NCBI RefSeq assembly: GCF_001577835.2
Contig: NC_029516.1
Location: 67,131,356-67,195,355 of the forward strand
From: Coturnix japonica
Lineage: Eukaryota > Chordata > Aves > Galliformes > Phasianidae
Direction: 5' to 3'
Length of the DNA stretch: 64,000 nucleotides
In this document: positions 47,814 through 58,700 of the stretch, piece by piece
How the letters are laid out: every line of letters starts with the position of its first letter
Numbering within the stretch: position 1 is the first letter of the stretch
Position numbers and translations under genes: made by a program
The notes under the pieces: generated by a model
What the model was told of the DNA's origin: nothing
Databases searched by the model: none
Seen by the model: only the letters and a program-made list of their open reading frames with translations

Positions 47814-49719
47814 GAAGGGTATCTTTGAAACATGAAGCTAAACACTGTGCTTAGAAAGACATTACATTTGCAATCCCCTTAGAAAGATTTCCTAAAGTAT
47901 TTAACAATCTAATTCATATGCTGAGATTGGAAACACTGAGGAATTGCTTTTATTCTTTTTTTCCCCTGAAATCTCAATACTAAAACTTTCTTCCCTCTGC
48001 CTCCATAATTTTCTTAAACACAAAGGTAAGTCTAGCATACAGCTGTTTTAGATCATGATTTTGCTATGCTACCCCTCCTTAAAGTCTTCAGGCTGCCCTT
48101 CTGTAACATACAGGATCATCATGTAAGAAATTGTTTACTGATGGTAAGAAGACTATGATACAAACGGGCCATGTAACAGAACTTAACCCTATCACGTGTG
48201 GCTTCTCGGCATTCAGCCAGCTTTCTCTAAAGAAAGCAAATAGGCTTTTGTCCAATTAACCTGAGTTTTAAATTCTGCACGCTATATCCAACAGCTCATT
48301 TTCAGCACAGATTTATTTAAGCTACAACACAGAATCTCTCTTCTGCTGAATCTAGATTTAGTAAAGCTTCTTAAAACACAAAGCTGCAGAGCACATCACC
48401 GAAGCTTCAGTAGAACACTGAACACTGCAGAGGGAAAAGAATTAACTCTACAAGACCTGAAATAAGATCAGTGGGCATCACTTGAGCTTTACACTGCAAA
48501 TAGAAGTTGAAAGATCAACTCTTACATATTCCAGTGCTTTGACTCTTAGTTATGTCTATGAAATGCTGCAGGTTGGTAATGTTAAAATGGTGATCAGAGG
48601 AAAATGAGGAATAACTATGCTTTAAAATCTCTATCTTTGGTGCTGGTAACTGGTGAAACAAAAGGCTGAGAGTCACTCTCCAAGGAAGTTTTAGAAGACC
48701 TTGCCTGAATCCATTGCTCCAGTTTTGCATGATAATTTTATTAGAAAGGTCTGTCTCTCCTGATTCATACCTCATTACTTAGATCGTATTTTCCATACCA
48801 TCAATAATTTTTTTCTTCTATTTGCTCTTACATTTTTTTTTTAGTCCTATTTTTTTTTTTTCTCCATTTTTGGAACACATTTTATTCATCTAAGTATTTT
48901 TTGTTCTCCTTGTTCAATGGATCTTTTTTTTTTTCTTCCTTTTCTTTCTCTTCAGTTGACTATTTTTGTCTATAGTATTATTCAGTTTATGATGCTGCTA
49001 CTTTTTTTTCCATGCCAAAATACCTTCATTTTTCAGTGCCTCTTTGCTCTACCCAAGCACACTCAAAAGCCATAAACACAGCAGAAAAGAGGTGGTGCCT
49101 TCTTACAGTGTTGTGGAGCAAGAGATACTGATTTCAAGCCACAAATGTTACGTGTGCATTTGCATGAGACATGAAACTGGGAGAGAGTTAAGTACCCTGT
49201 CTCCTCATCACACACTAAGCAAGGAGTCTGGAAGCACAGAGGGTCATTTCTCCCCATCGCCTTCACCAGCTTCACCATAAAACCCCTTTCAATCACCATT
49301 TGCTCAAAACTTATAAGAAGAAAAACTACGTAATGTTACAGTTGACTTTTAAATACAACAAATAATTGGAGATTTAAGTAAAATTTAAATTGGCTGCAAA
49401 AATGCGCACTCGCATGCACTTACAAAGACTTTTCCACCAGTTCATTTTAATTTCCAAAAAATATTTTAATCTAGAAACTTACCACTTTTAGGACTTCGTT
49501 CTCCTTAAATCTCTTCTTTTCACAGAAGAAACACATCAGAATTTACCCATTAATGATACACGATGTTCTAGAGGAAAACTTCTGTGACTGAAGAATTTGA
49601 CAGTTCTCATTTTATATGCCTGGTTACATGATCTATCTAGATAAAAATCTGTAGAATCACATTGTCTTTTGCACTCTGAATCAATAAAAACAAGACACGC
49701 AAATTTAGGTCAAGGTGAG

Positions 49720-49725
49720 TTTATT
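49720..49725 (-). terminator. CCND2: CCND2 distal poly(A) signal
   Basis: The minus strand reads GTATAGACAATAAACTCACC, a canonical AATAAA, with a T/G-rich TGTCTTGTTTTTATTG stretch about 25 bases downstream. It is the best candidate for the end of the long CCND2 transcript. Confidence 0.55.
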
Positions 49726-50035
49726 GTCTATACAGCATACCTAATTCCGCCAGAACACTTTTCTTAAAACCATCTTGAAACTAGTCAAAACAACAGATTA
49801 TTAATAAAAAGGACAACACTGAACAGAGAAGACCTTTTAAAAGGTAATCAAGACTATACTGTATCAGAGTCTTATCCATCCAAAATAATCTCATATACTT
49901 TCTAAATACTTTTGTTTACACTGATCATGTCTACTACCACACTTTCTAGCATTCCCTGACCATATAAACATCCATAACTCTTTAAGAACATATTGTGAGA
50001 GAATAGCTGACTTGATATTGCATCACACTCGTTAA

Positions 50036-50038
<3 letters not shown>

Positions 50039-50075
<37 letters not shown>
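50039..50075. repeat. Poly(A) run of 37 bases
   Basis: An uninterrupted A run on the plus strand, giving U37 in the CCND2 transcript. Its length is likely variable and unreliable in assembly. Confidence 0.95.
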
Positions 50076-50078
<3 letters not shown>

Positions 50079-51548
50079 TTTGAGAACAGGAACTGTGCAA
50101 CTGAGAGTGATTTCTGAGGTACATGAGAAAATACTAATGAACATAGTGGAAAAAATCCAGTGGCCATATGGTTCACTGAGTACTTAAGAGACATCCACAT
50201 AAATCACTGAAAATCTAATACACTATTTTCCTTTTTCATACAAATAAAATGTTTATGAGGTGCTCCTACTCGACATTCATTGGAGGGAGAAGATCAAAAT
50301 ACCAATAACAAATAACTGAGACAAATGCTTTACTCAGTTATGTCAATCATCTGGCACATCAGCAGTAGTTTGTTTTTTATTAATTAACCCACAGGAAACT
50401 TTCATGGTATCTGCAATTCAGGGAAAAAATCTTACATCTCATTTGCAATAATATTTTTTTAACATCTTCTAAAAGGGGCACTATGGAGTATTTTTGTTAT
50501 GAATGCTACTGTGAGACTATTCATGTTCTTTACAAGAATGTCATATACTTTTAAAGAACGCCACTGCAGTGGATGATGCTCCCAGCACTCACAAAGGTTG
50601 CATAAGCCCGCTCTGCAGTGGACAAGTCTCTGTTACACAATGATGCTGCCACTTCCAAACCAGCTCTTTTGCCTACTACTTGCCCCTGCAGCTGCAGTGA
50701 GGTGTGAGAGCCACAACACTTACGTATTTCTAGTGAAATCTATGAAACTGTGAATGTACAGCCCATGCATGGGGTGACACAGCAGAGAGAAGCCTCAATG
50801 GGGAGCCACGTGGTGGACATGGACACTGCAGAACAGAGGGCCAGCCCTTCATCCCCTGCTCCCAAGTAAACCTGTCAGGGCAAAATAGCGAGCACCTCAG
50901 TCCACTGACTTGGTTGTGTTTCCAGAGGGCCTAGCAGCCAACATCCTGATGGCCATTTAAAGATGGCAGAAAACTTCCTGTAATTCTCAAGAGCAAGGCA
51001 GTTCTCACAGCTACTTCTCCTCTCTATACTCAGCCATGCTACCTGGCACAACTGAGAGGAGCAGAGCCCACGCATATGCCCATGCTTTCTATATGAAGCC
51101 ATACTAATACCAAGCACAGGCAACGTTTTGCCCACAGTCTTCATGCTTCTCCATTATCATTAGCATAAAAACTTGCGCATGCAAAAGCCTCCAGAAAGTT
51201 ATCTGATCTCTCAGGGAATATTACCTCATGAGTGTGCTGCATGTGGCTCTGGAGTCTTGCTAATCACAATGCTTCCAAAAATTAACTATATTTCATTTAA
51301 ACGTGATGCAGTTGCTGAATTTTATGTGCTTTCAGTGTGAAAAGCCACTGTCAGAACAAAGCCATCCAGTTACCATTTTCCAGCAACACAGCTGCTTGAA
51401 ACCTGCTCGGGCAAGCTGTGAGGTGTAATGCTCCTTTGTATAGCTGCTGTGGCCCTGAAGCCACCTGGGGGAAGAGCAATTGAGCCCTCAAGTCTCACAA
51501 GGATCAGTGATTGTTGGCACTTTACCAGACGGATACTTCTGCACACAG

Positions 51549-51555
51549 AGCAGCA
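51549..51555 (-). promoter_or_regulatory. CCND2: miR-15/16 seed match in CCND2 3' UTR
   Basis: The mRNA strand reads TGCTGCT, complementary to the miR-15/16 family seed. D-type cyclins, including CCND2, are established targets of this family in mammals. A single 7-mer match is weak evidence alone. Confidence 0.3.
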
Positions 51556-52340
51556 GTTTTGAGCACTATGGCTCAGGACTCAGAGAAGGTAGGGAAAGAG
51601 CTGACACCTGACCGCTGAGGCACAGTAGGCAGCTGGGCCAGGTTGTTCACATGGGCTGTGAGGCAGAGCTGGTCATTCTGAACAGCAAGACTCTGAGAGC
51701 GGCCATCCTGGCTGCTGTCCTGCTGCCCACCTAATAGCTTGTGGGAGCCACACAGTACCTGTGCATGTGTGGGCACCTCGAGGGGAGGTGTAGTCACCAT
51801 ATACATCATCCACGTGTCCAGGATTAGGGTCTGGAGGCATGAGAGCTGCTCCTGGATATGCCCTTGGACCAATGCATTTTTTCCACTATGAAAAACCGTA
51901 AGGGAGCCAAGGCCCCTGCTTGCTGCAATTTTTTCCCCAACGCAGCCAGTGCAACTGTGTTCCGCTGACCAAAGCACAAGCCCTAAGCAGACACCTGCAC
52001 CGATAGCTCTGCTGAGGCTTTCAGCAGGGAATAAGTAACTGTCATGTTGTGAGGTATTGTGAAAATGGGAACCATTTTTATCTTGTCCAGTAAACCTGAG
52101 GTAAGTATACCATCTTTGCAGGATGTGATCAGGAAGGAAAAAAAAAAAAAAGAAAAGAAAGAAAAAAAGAAAATAAAAGTAAATAATGAACACACTATTA
52201 GGAAAAAAAAAACAAAACAACCCAACCTGTACAGGGCATTTCCAGTAAATCAAAGAATTCATCATATCTCCACTTAACCATCTACTTCAGGATTTGAAAT
52301 TTAAGCAGTAAAATAATATATTATAAAAACGTTTATAAAA

Positions 52341-52348
52341 TAGCAGCA
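52341..52348 (-). promoter_or_regulatory. CCND2: miR-15/16 8-mer site in CCND2 3' UTR
   Basis: The mRNA strand reads TGCTGCTA, an 8-mer type match to the miR-15/16 seed. Together with the site at 51549-51555 it suggests retention of the mammalian regulation. Confidence 0.4.
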
Positions 52349-52753
52349 CACTCAGTGAAACAATACAGCTAAGTACTGTTAATGTGAATAAGAATGAAAC
52401 AAATCATAGCTTCTTAGCAGCGCACAAAAAAAAAGAAAAAAAAAAAAAGAACAAAACAAAACCCAAACAAAATAACCAAAACTTTACTCCATCTTCTACC
52501 CTCATCTAGCCAAACGCAGCTGAGTCCATTCCATATAATATTCTTTAAAGTAGCATGTTCTTTCTGGACTTTGTCTGAAAATTGCAACCATTAACATTGC
52601 AACCAACAACTTCATTCTGTATATTTGCAAACTGTTAATACAATTGTGCAAAAAAAAAAAAAAAACAAAAAAAAAAACCCACCAAAAACCAAATTGCTCC
52701 AACTCCTTTGCCAACTAAATGCCTCTTCATTACAGATGGAGCAGTAAAATAAA

Positions 52754-52761
52754 TTCAAGTA
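52754..52761 (-). promoter_or_regulatory. CCND2: miR-26 8-mer site in CCND2 3' UTR
   Basis: The mRNA strand reads TACTTGAA, a full 8-mer match to the miR-26 seed. CCND2 is a reported miR-26 target in mammals. Confidence 0.4.
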
Positions 52762-54238
52762 CACTGAATACACCTTTGTAATTAAAATCCAAGTCTCAAA
52801 CCTCACCGTTTGCCACTTCTGTCTTTTGCACCAGCAAATTTTCTTTCATTGTCCATGGATAACATACAGGTGGTATTCAGATCCTTCTGTGACACTGAAC
52901 AATACAAATTAATGAGGCCTTTTTCCGGAATGTCATGACGGGAATGTCACCTGAAGCAGGTGCTGGTATTTCCAGAAATACCACAACTAAAAAAGTAAAG
53001 TACACCAGATACTGGAGAATATTGACTATAAAAAGCTATATGCTTTTGCTTTTGTGTCTTTTTTTTTNTTTTTTTTTTTTTTTTCTTCCTTGGCAAAATT
53101 GTCATAAACCATTTCATTTAATCCCTTAGGAACAATTTTCAAAGTGCTTTTTGAATGAAATGATTTACAATAATGTTCACTGTGGATCAACAGAGTTATT
53201 GAAATGCTCAAAAAGCATGACGGGGAAAGTGGAGGAAGCTGGGTAGATAGGTCTCACACCAAATCTCATCTTCCTTAACACAGTGAGTATACATTAAAGA
53301 GGAACATGAACACAGCATCATTTAATTATCTTTACACGAAGTTGAAGAGCTGCCAAAAGTTAACACGGATATGAAACATTATCTCTGTAAAGGAACATAA
53401 TGCTTTTTCACAGATGATCCACTGCATCTTGCAATCCAAAGTTCAGAGGTGGTCTGATTAGCCGACTGGTCAAAATTAATTGTTGCATTTCCCCCATTTA
53501 TTGGCTTGGCCCACAGTTGGGTAAAAGGGACTGCCCTTATGCCAAAGATGCTGCTGTGTTTAGAATGAACCACTTCTGAAGGAGAAGTAGAAAAAGTCAG
53601 AGGGGAGAGGGGAATTTAAAGCAAAATAAAACAAAAAAAAACCACCTTCTCTTCTAGCTGGCAAAATAAAGCATCTTCTTTCTTAAGTAGCAGCTACCAC
53701 AGACAGCAAGAGTAAACAAAACTAACATACAAAGATCCAACAAACACTTCTGACTATTAACAGAGGTGACAGATCAGCAAATCTCTTCTGCATTGAAAAT
53801 GGTTCCGTTGCTTCAGGGACCTTTTCCCACATTGCCCTAGCCCCTCTTCTACTGCTTTGCAATCTAGTCAAGCCGTAAAATCACACACACTATTCCTTTC
53901 TTAAATTTAAAAAGGGGGTGTGTGCAGTAGGTTGTAATACACAGACAAGTACACTCTTCCCACAAATGCAGGCTTACATTTACCTAGCTACTCTGTATGC
54001 TTTTATAAGCATTTAATATCACTGATACATAATCAAATAATAATTACCAAATACACTGCGGGATTCCCTTCTGTAGAACATCATGGGCACCAAATGTTTT
54101 TTTTCATTATTCAGTTTTTTTCACCTAAAAGAGCTTTAAATATGCTCTACGTGGGAGTAGATGAAAAAAATAAATCTAAAAACACTAACAAAAATAAAAG
54201 GGGTAGGAGAACAAGCCTGACTTTCTGTGCTGATGTCC

Positions 54239-54394
54239 TCACAGGTTGATATCTCTCACATCTGTTGGAGTGCTGGCCTGGTCCAGTTCCTCAATGGTCT
54301 TAGAAGGATTGCTTTGTTGTTGTTGCTGCCGGACTTGCCTAAGATTGCTTACTAGCACCGACTCAATCTGTTCTTGACAAGCTTTAAGGCAGTC
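54239..54394 (-). CDS. CCND2: Cyclin D2, last coding exon (partial gene)
   Basis: Cyclin D2 pairs with CDK4/6 in the nucleus to phosphorylate RB and drive G1 progression. The minus strand has an acceptor (TATGTCCTAG) at 54395-54396, then 51 codons and a TGA stop. The start [10 protein letters not shown] and the end [16 protein letters not shown] match the human last exon (human ends DVRDIDL). The conserved Thr in STPTDV is the GSK3-type phosphorylation site that controls export and turnover (human Thr280). The middle ([18 protein letters not shown]) differs from human, with five glutamines in a row. Only this exon is in the window; the cyclin-box exons lie at higher coordinates beyond it. Confidence 0.95.
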   Translation of the reverse strand, partial: DCLKACQEQIESVLVSNLRQVRQQQQQSNPSKTIEELDQASTPTDVRDINL

Positions 54395-54946
54395 CTAGGA
54401 CATAAAAAGCAAATTGATATGTTAGTTATACTTTTTCCATACTGAACTTATGAAGTTTAAAGAGCAGGAAATAAGTATCTGCTGTGACACAAAATAACCT
54501 TAAATTCTCAGCGATTAACATTGTTTACAAACTCCCTTGGATTAAATCACGGTCATCCAACCTTTTGGTTTCCATAGACTACACTGAACGCCAAGGAATT
54601 ATCTTGGGCTGTATATAAAGTACATAATATAGTTATATATATGTAACAAAACATCTTGTATTATTTTCATGTTTTTTATAAAACATAAAGAAGAAAGCAA
54701 TAATAACATAAAGCTAGTGCAATATTTAACCTTGTTTTTGTGAAACTAATGCACTGTTGTATGGTTCAAGAGAAGCAGTTGCAGTTCTCAAGGTGCTCAT
54801 CAGAAATTTTTGATGAAATTTTACTCTTCCTTTTCTTCACCTTTCAGAACAGTTGTTCACAAATGTATGTACTGCTATAAAAACCAATGACAAGAGTCAT
54901 GTATAATTGTGAAGTAAGGGATATTTTTCTCTAGTAAGATAGAATC

Positions 54947-55118
54947 ATAGAATCGCAGAATGATAAAATGGCCAGGATTGAAAAGGACCTAAAAGAGCAT
55001 CTAGTTTCAACCCCACTGCTGTAGGCAGGGTTGCTAACCACTAGTACAGGCTGTTCAGAGAGACATCCAGCCTGGCCTTGAATGCCCCCAGGGATGAGGC
55101 ATTCACAAAACTGATTTA
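54947..55118 (-). mobile_element. CR1 LINE fragment in CCND2 intron
   Basis: The minus-strand CR1 3' end is seen as AATCATAGAATCGCAGAATG, then ATGGCCAGGATTGAAAAGGA and CCAGCCTGGCCTTGAATGCC, with strong 5' truncation. Confidence 0.8.
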
Positions 55119-55193
55119 AAATATATCACAAAATATTTTGAACTTTTCGTGAGCTTAAGATATTGAAAATTACAACATTTGTCAGCACCACAC

Positions 55194-55735
55194 TGTTGTG
55201 GTTTAATTCAGCAGACAACTAAGCACCACACAGCTGTTCATTCATTCCTCCCTGAAGTGGGATGAGGGAGAGAATTGGAAACAAAACAGAATTTGCGGGC
55301 TGAGATGGAAAGTATTTAATAAAACAGAAAACAGAAATAAAACCACAATGATATTTATCTCTCTATATATCCACAGAGCAACTACTTGCCATCTAACTAC
55401 CGGCACCCACCTAAGTATACAACTGTTTGCTGATCAACAGCCCGATTCTTAACAGTGTCTCACAAGCCCCTGACCAACACCCAATCAATTTCCATGCAGC
55501 AGTTGCCCCCAGCCAACTCCCCACAGCTTTATAGCCTTCTGCATGATATCACGTGTTATGCACTAAACCCTTTCCCATTTCAAGCCAGCCATCCTGGTTT
55601 CACTCCATCCCCTGCCACACCACCATGGTGGCAGCTCTTCCACCAGCAATCCCAGCCAGGCCCAGCCATAGGTGTTTTCCAGTCACTCAGGAACAACCAG
55701 AACATCGATGTCCTCTTAACACTGCCTCAGCTAAA
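55194..55735 (-). mobile_element. Partial ERVL-type LTR fossil in CCND2 intron
   Basis: The block begins TGTTGTGGTTTAATTCAGCA, continues with AGCACCACACAGCTGTTCAT and GGGATGAGGGAGAGAATTGG, and contains CCCACAGCTTTATAGCC, the reverse of a TATA-type promoter box. This is the common bird ERVL LTR wording read on the minus strand. It is broken and truncated near 55735, and no internal retroviral sequence is seen. Confidence 0.7.
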
Positions 55736-58700
55736 TCCAGCATATACACAAGTATTTTGGATATTTCTTCTGCAATTAATGTGTTACCTTATTATTTTGC
55801 AAAGTAACACAAAGCCAAGTTTAATAATTAAATAAGAAAACTTACACGTCTGCTTAATAAGAAAAATGCATGTCTTCACAGGCATGTGTGCACGCGTAGG
55901 TAAGCTGAAATACTGTTACTGGTAATCACGGCATTTTACTTGTCAACTGGCGCAAGCACATGTAATGTGTAATATGCACAGGTTTCGATTCAACAGAGTA
56001 CACTGTGGTGGGTGCAAGAGGCAGAGTTGGTGTTGCATTGCACCATTCCCTCCACAGCAATATCATCTCCTGCACAGCACAGCCCGCGGTAAAGCCATGT
56101 GCAACTGACTCATGAAAAATATCTCTAACATAAAGTAATAACCTTAGAAGTTTATGGTTTTGTGGAGTTGCACCACTAGCAGTCCAGGCCCACAAGCTGA
56201 ACACACCTAGGCTGTACAACACTAACTCTACATTTATTAATTTTTCCAGATCTTAATATTTTACCTGTTCTTGCTCATTCGTGCTGCCTTGAGCAAGAAC
56301 TCAGTGCTCCTTGATGCTCTTGTAAAAAAATGAAGAGTGGGGTATATTTGCACTCCCCTATGGAAAGTTAAGTGATTTGAGCAGGTTTTCACTAAAACAA
56401 TACTGTGTTTTTCTCTTGACACTACCAACTTGTACTATACCAGTGCAACACAGACAGAAACACATGAGTTTTTCACCAACTCAATTCACCACATAAAACT
56501 GAAGGATTTGAGGTTCCCAAAAACATGCGGTGCCCTATCACTGTATGAGTCATGTATTTGGCACCTCAAGACAAAGGCAAAAGAAAGGTGTATTTACTTG
56601 TGTAAAAGCAATAAAGAAAGGTCCAGAACAAAAGAAGTATCAAAATTTGAACAGTACAGCTTCCAAAATGCACATTGCAACATGCGCGGCACAGGCCATC
56701 AATTCATGCCATTACTGCTTTTTCCTTTAAAAAGTCTTCACTGAATAAGCAAGAAAGAACCATCTCTGAGTTAAGGCTCCAAACAAGAATATTGTACTCT
56801 GAACAATGCACTCAAACTTTAATCCCACTGCTCTGTAGCTGGATGCTGTGGAGGGAAATAATATACTATCCACAACAAGGGAACTAACTATACAGCCCCA
56901 AATATTCCAGCAGCACCATCCTCTGAGCACATTCCAGAGAAGAAAAGAGATTTCAGCAGCACAGGAAGAAGAGGTATAGGGTACACTCCCCACACTTTTA
57001 CCTGCAGAATTGGGCTATTTTAACAGCACTAGGAATAGTCATTGATAACTGTTTCACAGAGAACACTGAAGAAAAGACAGCTTAAAAAAAAAAAGAAAAG
57101 TTATAAGCCAAAAAATGCATAACCAAACCTCTGAGACCACTATATTACAAATTCTACAACATAACTTAGCAGAAAGAGCAACACAAATCTGGAAGCCTTA
57201 TACATTACAACTCCTGCAACCGTCATGTGATATGAATGAACAAATAGGAAGGATTCATCACGCTTAAAATCAGACAGTGACAAAAACCAATATGGTTAAA
57301 GTATTACCACATGTTCCACATTCTTGATAGCATGTTGGATGGTCAAATAATGTGGTTACTGAAAAAAAAAGGAATGTGAGAAAAGGCTGATGAACTCTTA
57401 GTTATAGAAGAAACAGAAAAACAAAACTCAAGCCACAGCTATATGAACACAGTCCCACAGTGCCAGTGTAATGTGCTGGGACTGAGACACTGTCAATACT
57501 GCACTGTGTAGAGAGGTAGGTAGTGATGCTATAGGGCAGCCATACAGTGTCCTTCTAAAATATATAAAAAGATATCAATAAGATGAACTCACTGAAGCAC
57601 TGGCATGTGTCAGAGCTCGTTCAGGACTGGGTTTCTCCCAAGGACCTCCAAGCAGCACAGTTTTAGCTAGAATGAGTTTTAACAAGAGTATTCTATCCAG
57701 AGCCCTTGCAGTTTTGGGCACTGACCTAATGCAGGCACATCACACAAGCACTACGTCAGCCCAGAAACAGAATACAGAATGCAAATGCAATTCTGGAGAG
57801 CAAAACTCTGACCAGCAACATCTGCTTTCTCCATACAATATCAAGTTATTCAGGTGAGTTTGAAATACTAATGTATGCAATTTGTCATCCTGGTCAGACT
57901 TGTAAAAACACACCAAATGCAGAATATCTGTTCCACCGATGGCATCTACATTCTTGATGCATGCAATTAGCTTTCATGTGTCACAAACGTCCATTTTTCT
58001 TGGCAAATGGTTAGCAGTCAACAACTGCCCGCTGTAATATCATGTCCTCTCTTTTTTGTGAAACTGCCCTATAACAACCTTCTTTACTTGAAGATTTATC
58101 TGTCAAAGAGCAAATGCGAAAAACGGCTTTTCAAATAAGTCCATGAAAATTGAGTCGCTGGGATGCTGACTGTACTGAAGACAAAAATATTCAGCGATGT
58201 GGATCACGCCAGCTAAAGCCACCAATGTTCAACTAGAAACAGATGTTTTGAATCTGAGCATCTGGGATACCTGCATGTAATCAGAACCCACAAGTTTGTT
58301 CCCTTGGGAAAAATAATCATAGTGAGTAACATCATGGTGAAACAAAGCATGATGAGTCTAAAAAGCTCTGCTACCAAACTACATGCATGTGGACAGATCA
58401 AGCCTTCCCTGTGCTCACATCTGTCTTGAAAGCAGGCAACTGTATCCACCCCAGTAAAGCTCTACAATGAGCAATACTCCTACTAGCAGCTTCTCTAAGT
58501 TTCAGTCACTGGAGCTAAACTTTTCCATGCTTCACTCTCTGCCTCAAGCTGACATTTTTACTGAAGGGGAGAAATCACAAAAGAGATGTTGTTTCTAACA
58601 TGAAGAATAAGGAAAGCAGCTAATTTTACTAAAATTAGCCAGTTTTTAACCAAATTTTTCAATCATAGTGTTTTTAGCTCCACTACTTCCCTAGCTCAGA

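Larger units (their letters stand above)
49700..54238 (-). other. CCND2: CCND2 3' untranslated region (inferred extent)
   Basis: From the CCND2 stop codon down to a minus-strand AATAAA at 49725-49720 there is no clear transposon, which fits the very long 3' UTR known for CCND2 in mammals (several kb). Seed matches for microRNAs known to target CCND2 are present (see separate entries). Several A-rich runs on the plus strand (50039-50075, 52138-52170, 52425-52490, 52650-52680, and T-rich around 53060-53085) would be U-rich or A-rich in the mRNA. One N lies at 53068 inside a T run. Confidence 0.6.

Noticed and set aside
51573-52265. A 230-codon minus-strand open frame
   Set aside because: It lies inside the CCND2 3' UTR and its phenylalanine-rich part is translated from A-rich repeats; no domain is recognised.
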